A DNA stretch of 64,000 nucleotides from Halalkaliarchaeum desulfuricum (GCF_002952775.1 NZ_CP025066.1:2294001-2358000), one strand, 5' to 3'. Counted from the stretch's first letter, positions 18,601 through 26,661 are shown. Notes: generated by a model not told the origin, from the sequence alone. Translations and numbers: made by a program.

Positions 18601-19023
18601 GTCCTCGTGGCGGCGAACCTCGACCTGGTCGCTTCGGAGGAAGTCAACGAGTTCCTGAAGTCCCTGATCAACGTCGCGGGAGAAACCCAGCAGGTTGCGG
18701 TCGCGTTCGAGATTCTCATCGAGTGATTGGAGAGCCTCGTCGATGCGCTGGCGTTCGTAGGCCTCACCACGTGGCTCCTCGGGTTGTCGCCAGCGTTCGA
18801 TGCCTTCCTGATCGGGCTGAGCACCGATGAGGAGACGAACCTGTCCGACGTGTTCGAGGCCATCTGAAATCGAGAAGTATCCGCGTGGGTTGAAGTATCC
18901 TGTTACTACGTCGAGGTCGGGCTCGTCAGCAAGATGGCCATCGAGGTAGTCGAGGTACTCGTCGATAGCGCGGGCGAGCGTGTTTCCGTTGCGGTTATCG
19001 ACGAACTGTGGGCGCTCAGTCAT
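15658..19023 (-). CDS. PLD-nuclease/SNF2-type helicase fusion
   Basis: 1121 residues from the ATG at 19023. The N-terminal domain has one phospholipase-D HKD motif, FVHGKAYLFSD (about 144-153), followed by GSSNFTGAGLNSNLEL. A superfamily 2 helicase core follows: IADEVGLGKTY (about 268-278), VVIDEAHAFRN, MLTATPVNNSLWD, LLFSYYEDTVDWIY, ATDVLGQGVNLQEA and QRNGRIDRVNS (motif VI). The last 250 residues are acidic and uncharacterised. This pairs a nuclease with a translocase. The start overlaps the methylase stop (ATGACTGA), so the two proteins are made together. The set resembles the drmD/drmMI core of class 1 DISARM or a type I-like restriction system, but drmA, drmB and a separate specificity subunit are absent. 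An upstream in-frame start would read inside the methylase gene and is unlikely. Confidence 0.88.
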   Translation of the reverse strand: MTERPQFVDNRNGNTLARAIDEYLDYLDGHLADEPDLDVVTGYFNPRGYFSISDGLEHVGQVRLLIGAQPDQEGIERWRQPEEPRGEAYERQRIDEALQSLDENLERDRNLLGFSRDVDQGLQELVDFLRSDQVEVRRHEDKFVHGKAYLFSDAEGVIAGSSNFTGAGLNSNLELNLGTYDPHVTDRVHDWFEELWAASEPYDLAALYEERFEPYRPYLIYLRVLWERYGDELAEEEDEDGGINLVNFQEDAVRRANRFLKRHGGVIIADEVGLGKTYIAGELLHQYVQENRQRALVISPAYLRDGMWEQKGPEWGIQFETVSYAELRNESQLGGDRNVLDLDVDEYQLVVIDEAHAFRNPGTQQSHALRTLLRGDPPKDVVMLTATPVNNSLWDLYYLLNYFIRNDAAFANEGIRSLRERFKTAQSEDPSDLSPDMLFDVLDETTVRRTRRFIKNHYEDAMMPDGEGGSVRINFPDPNPQRVDYTFSDTLSDDYFRDVARGLAAGEHEESELTLARYRPSYYLEGEEDASELSLVGLLRTGLLKRFESSSHAFANTLDRMIQQNRAALRLMDEGYFPDPDAIDEWVEMDSDEAMDEALGEAADGRVPLSAADLDPIRLQDDLENDIEILERWRDGARSVSREDDQKLHALRETLSEVVERARDDAEARELEDKDVEAAFQRNRKVLLFSYYEDTVDWIYEYLEEVVAEDDELSCYEGRIAAVVGDGAKYGVSREDAVHGFAPNSGDAPPDATDEYDILIATDVLGQGVNLQEARTVINYDLPWNPMRVVQRNGRIDRVNSPHSEIYPITFFPENRLDDLLELEHRVRQKLTQAARSIGVSGGVIPDMETLNQNFAERVEDIGSIQEEDRDFYEEGGGTAAAYSGEEYRQELRKGLETREDQVTSLPWAAGSGFEGDTPGYFFCARIGEEVFMRFLPEETDEEDDEIVQDTLTCLKRIECTEETDRMLPDSMRDRVYDAWETARSDIYTQWQEQTDPLNVQPDIRRLFREVAQHLRENWPDDMTQDELQETVEAVEAPWGRRYERELREIYEDESLAPVEKSRQLVEKVEDLGLQPFEAPDPLPPIQEDEVKLICWMVVAPEEDEEEDDRPQLMSQVTFGT

Positions 19024-22000
19024 CGTTTCGCGTTCCCGCCGCGCGTTCTTCTTCGCGGTCGGCATGGTCAAGATCGAGTCGGTCAGCCCAGCTGGCATAG
19101 TAGTCGAGGACGCGGTTCAGACGCTCTTCGTAGTCCCAGCCGTCGTGGAACGTCTCGAAGATCACCTCGACGTGCTCGCGGGAGAGGCCATAGAGATGTG
19201 CCACGACGGCGTCCAGTTCGTAAATCTTCTCCTGTTTCGTGTCTTCGTCGAGTGGACCGTACTCCACTCCAACTGCGTCGGCCCAGTCCGCGTACCGATC
19301 GTCAACGGCGGCAAGACGACCAGATAACTGGATGACACGTTTACGAAGGGTGCTATCTTTTCCTGGTCGAGGTATAGGAAATGAATTAACCAGATAGTAT
19401 TTTAGCCCCGTTTCTACGAAACGTCGGGCGTACCAATCCAACGGAATAGAACTTAATACACCGAGTAAATATGCTTCATCCTGCTCAGTTCCCCTCGGCC
19501 AAAGGAAGAATGGGGACTTCTCAACTAAGAATGTATTAGGTGGAACCAGACAAGGGATGACTGTTCTGCTATCAGTTGCCCGTGCAACGTCTCTAAAGCT
19601 AACCCTCGGTGTTAAACATGTCAGTGTGTCCTCATCAAACACCCAATCTTCGTCCATTTCATAATATGCTGATCTCTTACCCGCATATTGATACGAGTTC
19701 TCGCGTGACTCCTGAATGTAATCAAGGACAACATCAGGATCGGCCCATGCATATCGTTCTCCAGTATCAGGATTCCAGATGTTGAAAGATTTTCCAGTAT
19801 ATACTGGCCAGAAATCCTCGTCTGGATCGTCTGTGAAATGCATCAGTCGGGTTCCATCATCCTTCGTCTTATCTTGGGATGTATGTAGCTCAGACGTTGG
19901 CCTTGCTCTCCAGCAACCTTCTTTGTTCAAACCCAGAGGGGGTGTATCGGACATTTGTTTAAATACTCCCACTGATGCTGAATTGGCTGGAAGTGCCGGA
20001 AATGATGCTTTATCTGTCCAACCTTTCGCCTCATTCACGCTGAAATAATAGGGAGGTTCATTAACACCTTTATTGAAACTTTCAGCGTCAGGATACGGCC
20101 CTCTAATAGGGACAGTCTTCTCACCCTCCGTCTCACCCTTCGTGAAACTAAATAATCCTATAGTAAATCGAGGTTCCATTCCCTCAAAAGCCCAATTCGA
20201 ATGATTTTTCAGGAATGTGAGATCTTGTATCGAGCCTTCTTCCATCACCTTTCGACGGAAAGGCTCCGAACCCGCGTTGGAAAACGCGCCTCGTGGTAAG
20301 ACCACACCGACAGCCCCTTGATCTCGAACTAAGTTCCAAAATCTCCAGCTAAACGCGAGATACATATCTGGATCTCCACTTCCAATTCCAGGATAAGGGC
20401 CTTCTGTGAGGATTTTTGCTCTCTTTTCTTCTTCAATTTGCTCTTTTTGCAACTTTTGAACAAGATCTGGTCGCTCCGTTTCCAGCTCATCAATCCGAGC
20501 CTCTCGTTTTGTTGATGAGAGGCCACGGAGACCGGGATAGTGCCTTGCCCAGAACTCGTGTCGCTCTACCTTCGCTTTCTCCCATGGTGGATTTCCAACA
20601 ATCACGTCGAAGCCCGATCCATCACCATCAAAGACCTCTGGAAAAGACGCCGGGAAATGTAGTGGATCAGTGGACGCCAGTATATCCTGAGCTTGCTCGT
20701 AACACTCCTCTTGCGTAATGTCGATATTGGTATCCGAAACGGGGTCTGTATTGATCTCGTCATCAATTCGTGACGCCGCCAATATGTCGAACCGCGCCCG
20801 AACCTCTTCCAGTTTCTTCTCAATCTCCTCCCGCGTCTCACGTGCCTCTTTAACCTGCTCGGCACTGGCATCCGCGAAGCTCCCTAATTGATCGATGTCG
20901 TCCCGGATCTCGTTCATCACGCTCTGACCACCCGCGAACATCCCCAGCGACGACTGCTCTACGTCAAGGATGTCGGTTACCTCGTCAAGCGTCCCAATCC
21001 CAGCCAGCGAGTCGCCAGTCACGAGGTTGTAATCAAGGAATGTCAGCGGAAGCCCTGGAACAAAGGTGTGAACCCAGATCGACAGGCGCGCAAGTTCGGT
21101 TGCAAGCGGGTTCAGGTCAACACCGTAGATGCACCGTCGGGCGACCTGACGACGGAGAAGTTGTCCCCGCTCAACTGGCGGTGCGTACTCCTCATCGTCG
21201 AAAGCCTCCAGTGCGGCGTCTTCCAGATTATCGAGTTCCTCTTCAACCGGTGGTAGCGGGTTCTCGGTGAGATACTTATAGAGTCGAGATTCAATCCGGT
21301 CAACAGCACCCACCAGGAAGTGTCCAGAGCCCATAGCGATGTCGGACACGCGAATGTCGAAGAACGCATCTGCGGCGGCGTTCTCGCCTTCCTCTTCCCG
21401 GAGTCGGTCAATCCGGTCGATGTGGTCATCCAGCGCAGGCTCCAGCGAGTGGTCCAATAGGTGCTCAACGAACCGCGTTTTCGTGTAGTACGTACCGGTC
21501 GCCTTTCGCTCTCCAGACTGTCCGTGGAGGTAGACCTCTCCCTCCTCGACGACCACGTCATCGTCACCAAGCGTCTGCTGGCCGTCAGTATCGACCGGTT
21601 CGTAGTGGCCTTCGTCGTCGATAGTGAGCGGCTGGTCGGCCACCGAAAGTTCCGATTCCAGTAGTCCCTCGTAGATCACGCCGAACTCCCGGACGCCGAT
21701 GTTGCGGAAGTCTACTGGTCCCTGGAAACCGTCCTCGGTTTCGTCTACGAGCAACCGAAACAGCACGGGACCGAACTCGGCGTTGTTCAGCCGGAGATCC
21801 GCTAACATTGCTCCCGCGTCTGATATGTCGGGGTCTTCGGAGAGGAGCGTCCCGTCGTAGGCGGGAAGCCCGAGTTCGTCGTGTCCGTGGTGGACCGCCC
21901 GCGTGAGGTGCATCACGTCGTCCCAGTGGTCGTAGAACGAGTCGTCGAACTCGCCGCCGTCCTGAATGAAGTCGTGGAGATTCTTGGCCTTGCGCTTGAG

Positions 22001-23155
22001 CGAGTTCTCGTCGTACCGGGCGTTTCGACGCCGGGGGAGGAACTCCTCGTCTTCGGCGTAGGCGATGAACAGAAGTCGATAGAGAAGTATCAACGTCATC
22101 CGATAGGTCTCATCAAGCTCTTCCTTCGTCGGATCGTCGAGATCACGTGCTTTGGCGATGGCTTCCGCGAGGTCAGGGATCACGTCGTCGTAGATGCGTT
22201 CGCGGAGCCGCGCCCCGAGATCAGCGGCGTAGTCCTTTGACCGCTCCATGATGTCGTGGAGCGTCCCGTCGTCGCGGAGGGCGTTCGCAGAGAACAACAG
22301 CCAGAGGTACGCCGCTTTCTCGTCAGCGAGCAGTGTCGTGTTCACCTCGACGTAGGTGTCCGTCCGTCCGCGCGAGCCGAAGCCAGCGTCCGGATTCGTC
22401 GTGTACAGTCGGAGTGTATCGCCACTGTTCCCGATGACGTATTCGAGGTTGCGCTTGTCGGCCTCGTTGAGCGCATAGGCCACCGGCGACTGGCCCACGA
22501 ACCGTTCTTGCGCGTGATCGAAGGACTCGTCCTCCTGGAGGAACATCGCTACGGCACGTTCGTGGCCGTCGCTGGTGTCCTTTAACACGTAGCTCTGATC
22601 GGTGAGCTGGTCGATCTCGAAGTTGAGGCCTTTGATCAGCTCGCGGGGATCGTCGTCGATAGCCTGGCGGGCCTGTTCGGCTGCATCTTCCCAATCGTCG
22701 CGCTCGGGGACACCAACCTTCAGCTCGTGCGTCGAGAGAAGACCCTGATTCCGTAGCCCGGTCAGCTCCTCGTCGAGCTGCGGGAGCATCTCGGTGAGGA
22801 ACCGCTGGGCCGCGTGTCGGTCAGGCTGGTCGAGAGCGGTGTCACAGACCCGATCTGCTTGCCCGCGGTCGACATCCCGGTAGACTGGTGGTTCTTCGCC
22901 ACTCGGCCCGCACAGCCCCGCATAATCGTCGTAGAGGGCAACGACGAGGATCGGGTTAACCCGTCCACCGCGTCGCTCTTTGTACGCCTTTTGTAGGAAC
23001 TCTTTGGTCGGTCGTTCGCCGTGATCGACGACAATGACCTCCAGCGCGCTCGGTCCATTGCCTTGATAGAACTCGAAATCGCTGCCAGCCGGATCATCAG
23101 CCCATGGACGGCCGGAGCGAGATTCGAGAAAGTCCGAAGCCATACCAAAGGACAT
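19016..23155 (-). CDS. Eco57I/PglX-like adenine-specific DNA methylase
   Basis: 1379 residues. The SAM motif DIAMGSGHFLVGAVDRI lies near residue 605, GVDLNPLATELARLSIWVHT near 680, and the catalytic VGNPPWEKAKVE near 853, the N6-adenine (gamma-type) methylase pattern. The N-terminal 450 residues include a possible nuclease-like or coupling domain; the C-terminal 450 probably hold target recognition. It precedes and overlaps the PLD-helicase, so it should both protect host DNA and set specificity. A TATA-like AAATATATGA about 20 bases before the ATG at 23155 suggests a leaderless operon start. The DNA from about 19340 to 20870 is clearly more AT-rich than the rest of the gene, suggesting an exchanged specificity half. 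Confidence 0.9.
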   Translation of the reverse strand: MSFGMASDFLESRSGRPWADDPAGSDFEFYQGNGPSALEVIVVDHGERPTKEFLQKAYKERRGGRVNPILVVALYDDYAGLCGPSGEEPPVYRDVDRGQADRVCDTALDQPDRHAAQRFLTEMLPQLDEELTGLRNQGLLSTHELKVGVPERDDWEDAAEQARQAIDDDPRELIKGLNFEIDQLTDQSYVLKDTSDGHERAVAMFLQEDESFDHAQERFVGQSPVAYALNEADKRNLEYVIGNSGDTLRLYTTNPDAGFGSRGRTDTYVEVNTTLLADEKAAYLWLLFSANALRDDGTLHDIMERSKDYAADLGARLRERIYDDVIPDLAEAIAKARDLDDPTKEELDETYRMTLILLYRLLFIAYAEDEEFLPRRRNARYDENSLKRKAKNLHDFIQDGGEFDDSFYDHWDDVMHLTRAVHHGHDELGLPAYDGTLLSEDPDISDAGAMLADLRLNNAEFGPVLFRLLVDETEDGFQGPVDFRNIGVREFGVIYEGLLESELSVADQPLTIDDEGHYEPVDTDGQQTLGDDDVVVEEGEVYLHGQSGERKATGTYYTKTRFVEHLLDHSLEPALDDHIDRIDRLREEEGENAAADAFFDIRVSDIAMGSGHFLVGAVDRIESRLYKYLTENPLPPVEEELDNLEDAALEAFDDEEYAPPVERGQLLRRQVARRCIYGVDLNPLATELARLSIWVHTFVPGLPLTFLDYNLVTGDSLAGIGTLDEVTDILDVEQSSLGMFAGGQSVMNEIRDDIDQLGSFADASAEQVKEARETREEIEKKLEEVRARFDILAASRIDDEINTDPVSDTNIDITQEECYEQAQDILASTDPLHFPASFPEVFDGDGSGFDVIVGNPPWEKAKVERHEFWARHYPGLRGLSSTKREARIDELETERPDLVQKLQKEQIEEEKRAKILTEGPYPGIGSGDPDMYLAFSWRFWNLVRDQGAVGVVLPRGAFSNAGSEPFRRKVMEEGSIQDLTFLKNHSNWAFEGMEPRFTIGLFSFTKGETEGEKTVPIRGPYPDAESFNKGVNEPPYYFSVNEAKGWTDKASFPALPANSASVGVFKQMSDTPPLGLNKEGCWRARPTSELHTSQDKTKDDGTRLMHFTDDPDEDFWPVYTGKSFNIWNPDTGERYAWADPDVVLDYIQESRENSYQYAGKRSAYYEMDEDWVFDEDTLTCLTPRVSFRDVARATDSRTVIPCLVPPNTFLVEKSPFFLWPRGTEQDEAYLLGVLSSIPLDWYARRFVETGLKYYLVNSFPIPRPGKDSTLRKRVIQLSGRLAAVDDRYADWADAVGVEYGPLDEDTKQEKIYELDAVVAHLYGLSREHVEVIFETFHDGWDYEERLNRVLDYYASWADRLDLDHADREEERAAGTRNDD

Positions 23156-23542
23156 GGAAGACCGGGGTCATATATTTTGGTAGGTCACCTTCAGTCGGCG
23201 GTGGGTTTGCTACCTTGCCCCCGATGCCCGAGCAATCGATTCTGTTGGCATAGTCTCGACAGAATCAAAATCCGGTTCCGGGCCTCGGAGGTGTAGGAGC
23301 ACGCACATACATATGGGGGCACACATACATACACATCCGATATTGGAAAAGGCGGTTACGGCCAACCCCTGGCCGGCGCACGGCCTCTGATCCGACTGAC
23401 GCGGTTGCCCTAACGCCGGACAGCCCGACCATGCGCAATCCCACCTGGAGCGCACCGTGACGACATAACGCCGTCTGATGCCTTTCTACGCCGTCCATAC
23501 ACCCAACCAACCACCCCGACCGTTGGAACAGGCCGTCGTCGC
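23156..23542. other. intergenic region with CACATACATA repeats
   Basis: The right edge of the methylase gene's promoter (about 23170-23182) lies here. Bases 23303-23335 contain three close repeats of CACATACAT interrupted by GGGGGC. Open frames across the rest have no halophilic composition or known motif. I see no gene. Confidence 0.45.
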
Positions 23543-24646
23543 CTACCCGAACAGCTCGTGGTCTGCGTACTCCTCGATGGCTCTCGGATGGAGGTAATCA
23601 ATCAGATCAACCAACTCCTGGGCCATCTCGCTCACCTCGATCTCGTCCCCGTCGACTTCGACATCCTTGGTCAGAATGCCCATCGACTGTGTGTCGTCTT
23701 CAGCCAAGGTGTACCCATCGAGTGACTCGGCGTGCGAGGCAAGGAATTGTCGAAGCTCTTCATGCTGGGCTGGCTCTGCGTTCCAGAGGTTCACACGAAA
23801 TCGAACCAAACCCTGTTCCTCAATGCGCGGTTGCATCCCGTATTTCAGCGGTCCAGGATGCTCCGGATGGTCGGATCCAAATCCGATAGAACGCTTGTGC
23901 GTCGGCTTTGCGATCCGTTCAGCGTCCTCGAAGTGTAGTTCGTCTTTGACCTGCGGAAAAACATGATCTCTAACGGCGATGATGAGCTCCGAATAGTCCT
24001 CGGAGTCTGACGTGCTCGTGACGGTCCCGGTCGGTTCCTCACTCAACGGACGGCGGACACCATCGGTCGTGAGCAGTTCGATACCTTTGTTCTCATCCCG
24101 ATAGGTCGAGTACTCGACGGCCACGACATCGACGCCGTGTTCCCGCAGAAAGTCGGCCATATTGAGTGATACGTCCTGAAAGTCAGTTCCGACGACTACG
24201 AGCCGCTGTTCGTTGTTGAACTCCCGTTTGGAGAGCACATCATCGAGGTCGAAATACTCGCAGTGCGCCTCGCGAAGGCTCAGGATGTCGTTCGGCTCGG
24301 TGTGGCCCTGCTCCTCGCGGAGAAATTGGCGGTACTGATCGTCGAGATACTCGTAGTCGACGTTCCTAATTTCAGAGGCGTATTCGAGCGCCTGTGCAAC
24401 GATGTCCCGCGGGGCGCGATCACGCTTGAGTTCCACGATTACGGTATCTCCCCGCTCGTCAACGCCGAGGATGTCGAAGATGCCGCCTTCCCCGGGACTC
24501 CCCTGACGGCCAACGTAGAGAACTTCGACTTCGCCGATTTTGGCTCCATCCGTCCGTACCAGTCGTTGTTCGAGGTTCGCTTCCGTGTCAAGTTCGGATT
24601 CAGGTACTCGTTTCATGTCATCTTGCTCCACGAGATACACTTCCAT
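23543..24646 (-). CDS. NucS/DUF91-type endonuclease
   Basis: 367 residues starting MEVYLVEQDDMKRVPESELD. Residues 15-110 contain the NucS/DUF91 nuclease signature: TEANLEQRLV, GEGGIFDILGVDERGD, VIVELKRDRAPRDIVAQALE and YASEI, where the D...ELK residues form the PD-(D/E)xK active site. The C-terminal half (from about 190) is a separate uncharacterised domain. In archaea full NucS cuts branched or mismatched DNA; this longer protein shares only the nuclease domain. It is divergent from a PadR-type regulator across a 112-bp region with a palindrome. With the upstream helicase/methylase it forms a defence-like cluster, although it is transcribed from its own promoter. Confidence 0.82.
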   Translation of the reverse strand: MEVYLVEQDDMKRVPESELDTEANLEQRLVRTDGAKIGEVEVLYVGRQGSPGEGGIFDILGVDERGDTVIVELKRDRAPRDIVAQALEYASEIRNVDYEYLDDQYRQFLREEQGHTEPNDILSLREAHCEYFDLDDVLSKREFNNEQRLVVVGTDFQDVSLNMADFLREHGVDVVAVEYSTYRDENKGIELLTTDGVRRPLSEEPTGTVTSTSDSEDYSELIIAVRDHVFPQVKDELHFEDAERIAKPTHKRSIGFGSDHPEHPGPLKYGMQPRIEEQGLVRFRVNLWNAEPAQHEELRQFLASHAESLDGYTLAEDDTQSMGILTKDVEVDGDEIEVSEMAQELVDLIDYLHPRAIEEYADHELFG

Positions 24647-24698
24647 GCACCGCCCATCCAACGCGATCAATATCAAACTACTGAACAAGTCTAACTTT

Positions 24699-24710
24699 TA
24701 GACCGGTCTA
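24699..24710. promoter_or_regulatory. perfect 12-bp palindrome, candidate PadR operator
   Basis: TAGACCGGTCTA sits in the 112-bp region between the divergent NucS-like and PadR-like genes and overlaps the TAAAAG promoter-like element on the minus strand. Its position suits a repressor that controls itself and the nuclease gene. This is an inference from position and symmetry. Confidence 0.5.
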
Positions 24711-24758
24711 TCAATATGCTTACATCGGCTTTCCCGACCCCTCTGTAATCGTCAAGTG

Positions 24759-25022
24759 ATGGCACTCGTCGACGAGCGGAAGGTCCAAGTTCTTGACTAC
24801 ATCCACGATAACGAACCGATCACGGGTTACGACATTGCGAGCGACAAAGACAACGACATCGACTACACCCAGAGCTACATCTACGACGTACTCGGCGAGT
24901 TAGAAGACGAGGGGATGATCGAGGTGGCTGATCGAGAACCGGAAGGGCGGAAGCGAGTCCACTACCAACTCACGGAAAACGGACGGCTCCTCCTCGAAGC
25001 CCTTGATAGGATCGACCCCTGA
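24759..25022 (+). CDS. PadR-like winged-helix regulator
   Basis: 87 residues from the ATG at 24759 (a GTG one codon earlier is possible). MALVDERKVQVLDYIHDNEP, ITGYDIAS, SYIYDVLGELEDEGMIEVAD and RKRVHYQLTENGRLLLEAL give a complete winged helix with the PadR-style wing and end helix. Proteins of this kind usually act as autoregulated repressors. It faces the NucS-like gene divergently, with a palindrome between them. Its last 40 codons overlap a convergent gene. Confidence 0.82.
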   Translation: MALVDERKVQVLDYIHDNEPITGYDIASDKDNDIDYTQSYIYDVLGELEDEGMIEVADREPEGRKRVHYQLTENGRLLLEALDRIDP

Positions 25023-25241
25023 TCCCAGCCGCTCCTGAAGCACCTGAACGATCTTCTCCTCCAGTGGGAGATGGATGCCGAGGCTGTCCACATCGTCGTC
25101 TTCGTATGAGGCTTGTACCGCCTTGGAGACCCTGTCGTGCACCGCTACCAGCTCCTCCGTCTCGATCTCCCGGAGATTGTGGGGCATCTCGTCGCCGTAA
25201 ACGTTGGTAACAACCTCGTGCTCGCGATTGGTGAGTTCCAT
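24900..25241 (-). CDS. small acidic protein overlapping the PadR gene
   Basis: 113 residues. The first 80 (MELTNREHEVVTNVYGDEMP, ETEELVAVHDRVSKAVQASY, GIHLPLEEKIVQVLQERLG) are acidic and gene-like, and the start follows the stop of the gene at 25244 by two bases in the same operon. The last 40 codons lie antisense to the end of the PadR gene and read less naturally (FRFSISHLDHPLVF). Either both genes truly overlap convergently by 123 bases, or this one lost its original 3' end when it joined the PadR gene. No family recognised. Confidence 0.6.
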   Translation of the reverse strand: MELTNREHEVVTNVYGDEMPHNLREIETEELVAVHDRVSKAVQASYEDDDVDSLGIHLPLEEKIVQVLQERLGSGVDPIKGFEEEPSVFRELVVDSLPPFRFSISHLDHPLVF

Positions 25242-25243
25242 CG

Positions 25244-25474
25244 CTATTCCAACGGTGCCGGTCGAAGGTCTCGCCAGCGGAAGTGTTCCGTGTCCCCGTT
25301 CTCGAACTCGATGGCGAACAGATACGAGTCTCGTTCGTCGCCAGTGTGCTCGCCAGCGTCGTCCTCGATCACCTCGACAACTTCCCCGATGCGGCCGTGA
25401 TAGCGGTCGAAGTCGGGGTCATCACGGTCGGGGATGTCGACGCGGACGCGATCACCGACCTCGAACCGTCTCAT
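25244..25474 (-). CDS. small SH3-like beta protein
   Basis: 76 residues from the ATG at 25474: MRRFEVGDRVRVDIPDRDDP, then RYHGRIGEVVEVIEDD and YLFAIEFENGDTEHFRWRDL. The GDRVRVD...GRxGxVV pattern is the start of a small SH3-like/KOW barrel, seen in many short haloarchaeal proteins. No catalytic residues are apparent; nucleic acid or protein binding is the likely role. It belongs to the leftward small-gene operon. Confidence 0.7.
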   Translation of the reverse strand: MRRFEVGDRVRVDIPDRDDPDFDRYHGRIGEVVEVIEDDAGEHTGDERDSYLFAIEFENGDTEHFRWRDLRPAPLE

Positions 25475-25507
25475 TATCGAAAACATCGATGGACGGGTTC
25501 CTGATCG

Positions 25508-25732
25508 TTACGGTCCAGCCCACTGTTCGCCCATCTCGCGGGCGCGTTCGTCGACGTCGTCTCGATGCTCGACTTCAGCCAGCGATACCCGACCCGCCAT
25601 CCGTTCCCAGCCGCAGCAATCGTGACACTCGTAGTATACTTTCCAGCCAGCCGGTTCTTCCTTCGTTCCATAGACCAGCATAGTCCCGCAGTCTGGGCAC
25701 GTCGCCGTATCGTGTTTCGTGAACGTCAGCAC
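25508..25732 (-). CDS. zinc-ribbon protein, 74 aa
   Basis: MLTFTKHDTATCPDCGTMLV and YYECHDCCGWERMAG supply two CxxC pairs spaced as in a zinc ribbon. The remainder is acidic helix. It overlaps the end of the gene at 25726 by 7 bases and is followed by a 33-base gap. It probably binds nucleic acid or acts as an adaptor; the family is not named. Confidence 0.72.
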   Translation of the reverse strand: MLTFTKHDTATCPDCGTMLVYGTKEEPAGWKVYYECHDCCGWERMAGRVSLAEVEHRDDVDERAREMGEQWAGP

Positions 25733-26091
25733 CCTTCTGACATCTCCTTCGCCGCGTCCACGAAGCCCTGCTCTCGTATGTTCTCACACCACTGCGTCAC
25801 GAAGTCCTCGACATCGACCCCCGCGGGATTGTGCTGATGGATCCCCGGATGCTGGGTGTACCGCACCGGTCGCCACTCTCCGTTATCGATGTGAAACACG
25901 ATTTCGGGGTCGGACATCAGATCTCCCCTCTGAACGTAGTGGTGCGCCACGCTGACCCGACTCGGCCCGATCTTCTCGATGGTCAGATCCTCATAACCGT
26001 ATACTTCGATCGTGTAGCTCTCGTTGACGGTCATCTCCTCAATGGACTCGATACCGAGCGAGGCGAGGATTTCCTTGATCGCCTCCATCAC
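25726..26091 (-). CDS. DUF6908-like small protein
   Basis: 121 residues: MMEAIKEILASLGIESIEEM, YTIEVYGYEDLTIEKIGPSR, VSVAHHYVQRGDLMSDPEIV and WRPVRYTQHPGIHQHNP. The central pattern resembles the DUF6908 family of plasmid and phage proteins. Its function is unknown. Its start overlaps the stop of the gene at 26088 (ATGA-type overlap). Confidence 0.68.
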   Translation of the reverse strand: MMEAIKEILASLGIESIEEMTVNESYTIEVYGYEDLTIEKIGPSRVSVAHHYVQRGDLMSDPEIVFHIDNGEWRPVRYTQHPGIHQHNPAGVDVEDFVTQWCENIREQGFVDAAKEMSEGC

Positions 26092-26267
26092 ACATCACCT
26101 TCCAGTTCGATGCCGAGGGCCCCCGCCGTTCGCTCGATGTTCTCCTCGCTCGTCTCGATCGCTGTCTCGATGAACTCCTCACGCGCCGTCTTGCGGCCGA
26201 TGAATCGGAATACTGGGTCGAAACGGCGGAACCACCAGATCTGGAAGCAGATGAACCGCTCAAGCAT
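26088..26267 (-). CDS. small helical protein, 59 aa
   Basis: MLERFICFQIWWFRRFDPVF then FIGRKTAREEFIETAIETSE and ENIERTAGALGIELEGDV. The first 25 residues are aromatic and hydrophobic and may sit at a membrane; the rest is an acidic helix. ATG at 26267 makes an 8-base overlap with the preceding gene, as elsewhere in this operon; a second ATG at 26294 would add nine residues. Family not recognised. Confidence 0.6.
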   Translation of the reverse strand: MLERFICFQIWWFRRFDPVFRFIGRKTAREEFIETAIETSEENIERTAGALGIELEGDV

Positions 26268-26661
26268 CGCTGGCCATCCCCTCGCGCCAGGCATCGAGGT
26301 CGTCCTTCGTCAGCACCCAGCCACCCTCTGGAAGCTGCGCGACTACTTCTCGCTTGAACCGCTGATACCACTCGCAAGCGAACTCGTCGTCGTAGGCGTG
26401 GGCCAGTATCGCTATCGCCAACTGTGCCGGACCTGAACCACCGTAACCGAACTCGAACCCCGTTGGATTGGCGCTGAGCAGATCGTATCGCTTGTCCAGC
26501 GGTTCACCATCGACGGTGACCTCAACCTCCTCACCCACTGGGGCTGTCGGATCCCGTTGCCCTCGATAGACCGTCTCCGTCGAGAGGCCCGCCTGATTCC
26601 CCGTGATGGAAGGCCCTCGATGGGCATCTTCGGGGGTCGAACCCAGGGGTTGACGCGACAT
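26260..26661 (-). CDS. DUF6166-like protein
   Basis: 133 residues. TETVYRGQRDPTAPVGEEVE, VTVDGEPLDKRYDLLSANPT, then GFEFGYGGSGPAQLAIAILA match the YxGxR...L...S..GFxWGYxGSGPAQLALAIL pattern of DUF6166, a family frequent in phages and plasmids. Its function is unknown. The start overlaps the previous stop by one base (TAATG). Confidence 0.78.
   Translation of the reverse strand: MSRQPLGSTPEDAHRGPSITGNQAGLSTETVYRGQRDPTAPVGEEVEVTVDGEPLDKRYDLLSANPTGFEFGYGGSGPAQLAIAILAHAYDDEFACEWYQRFKREVVAQLPEGGWVLTKDDLDAWREGMASDA

Noticed and set aside
23210-23510. Minus-strand frames with Cys/Met/Val repeats between methylase and nuclease genes
   Set aside because: They arise from the CACATACATA repeat and lack any coding character.
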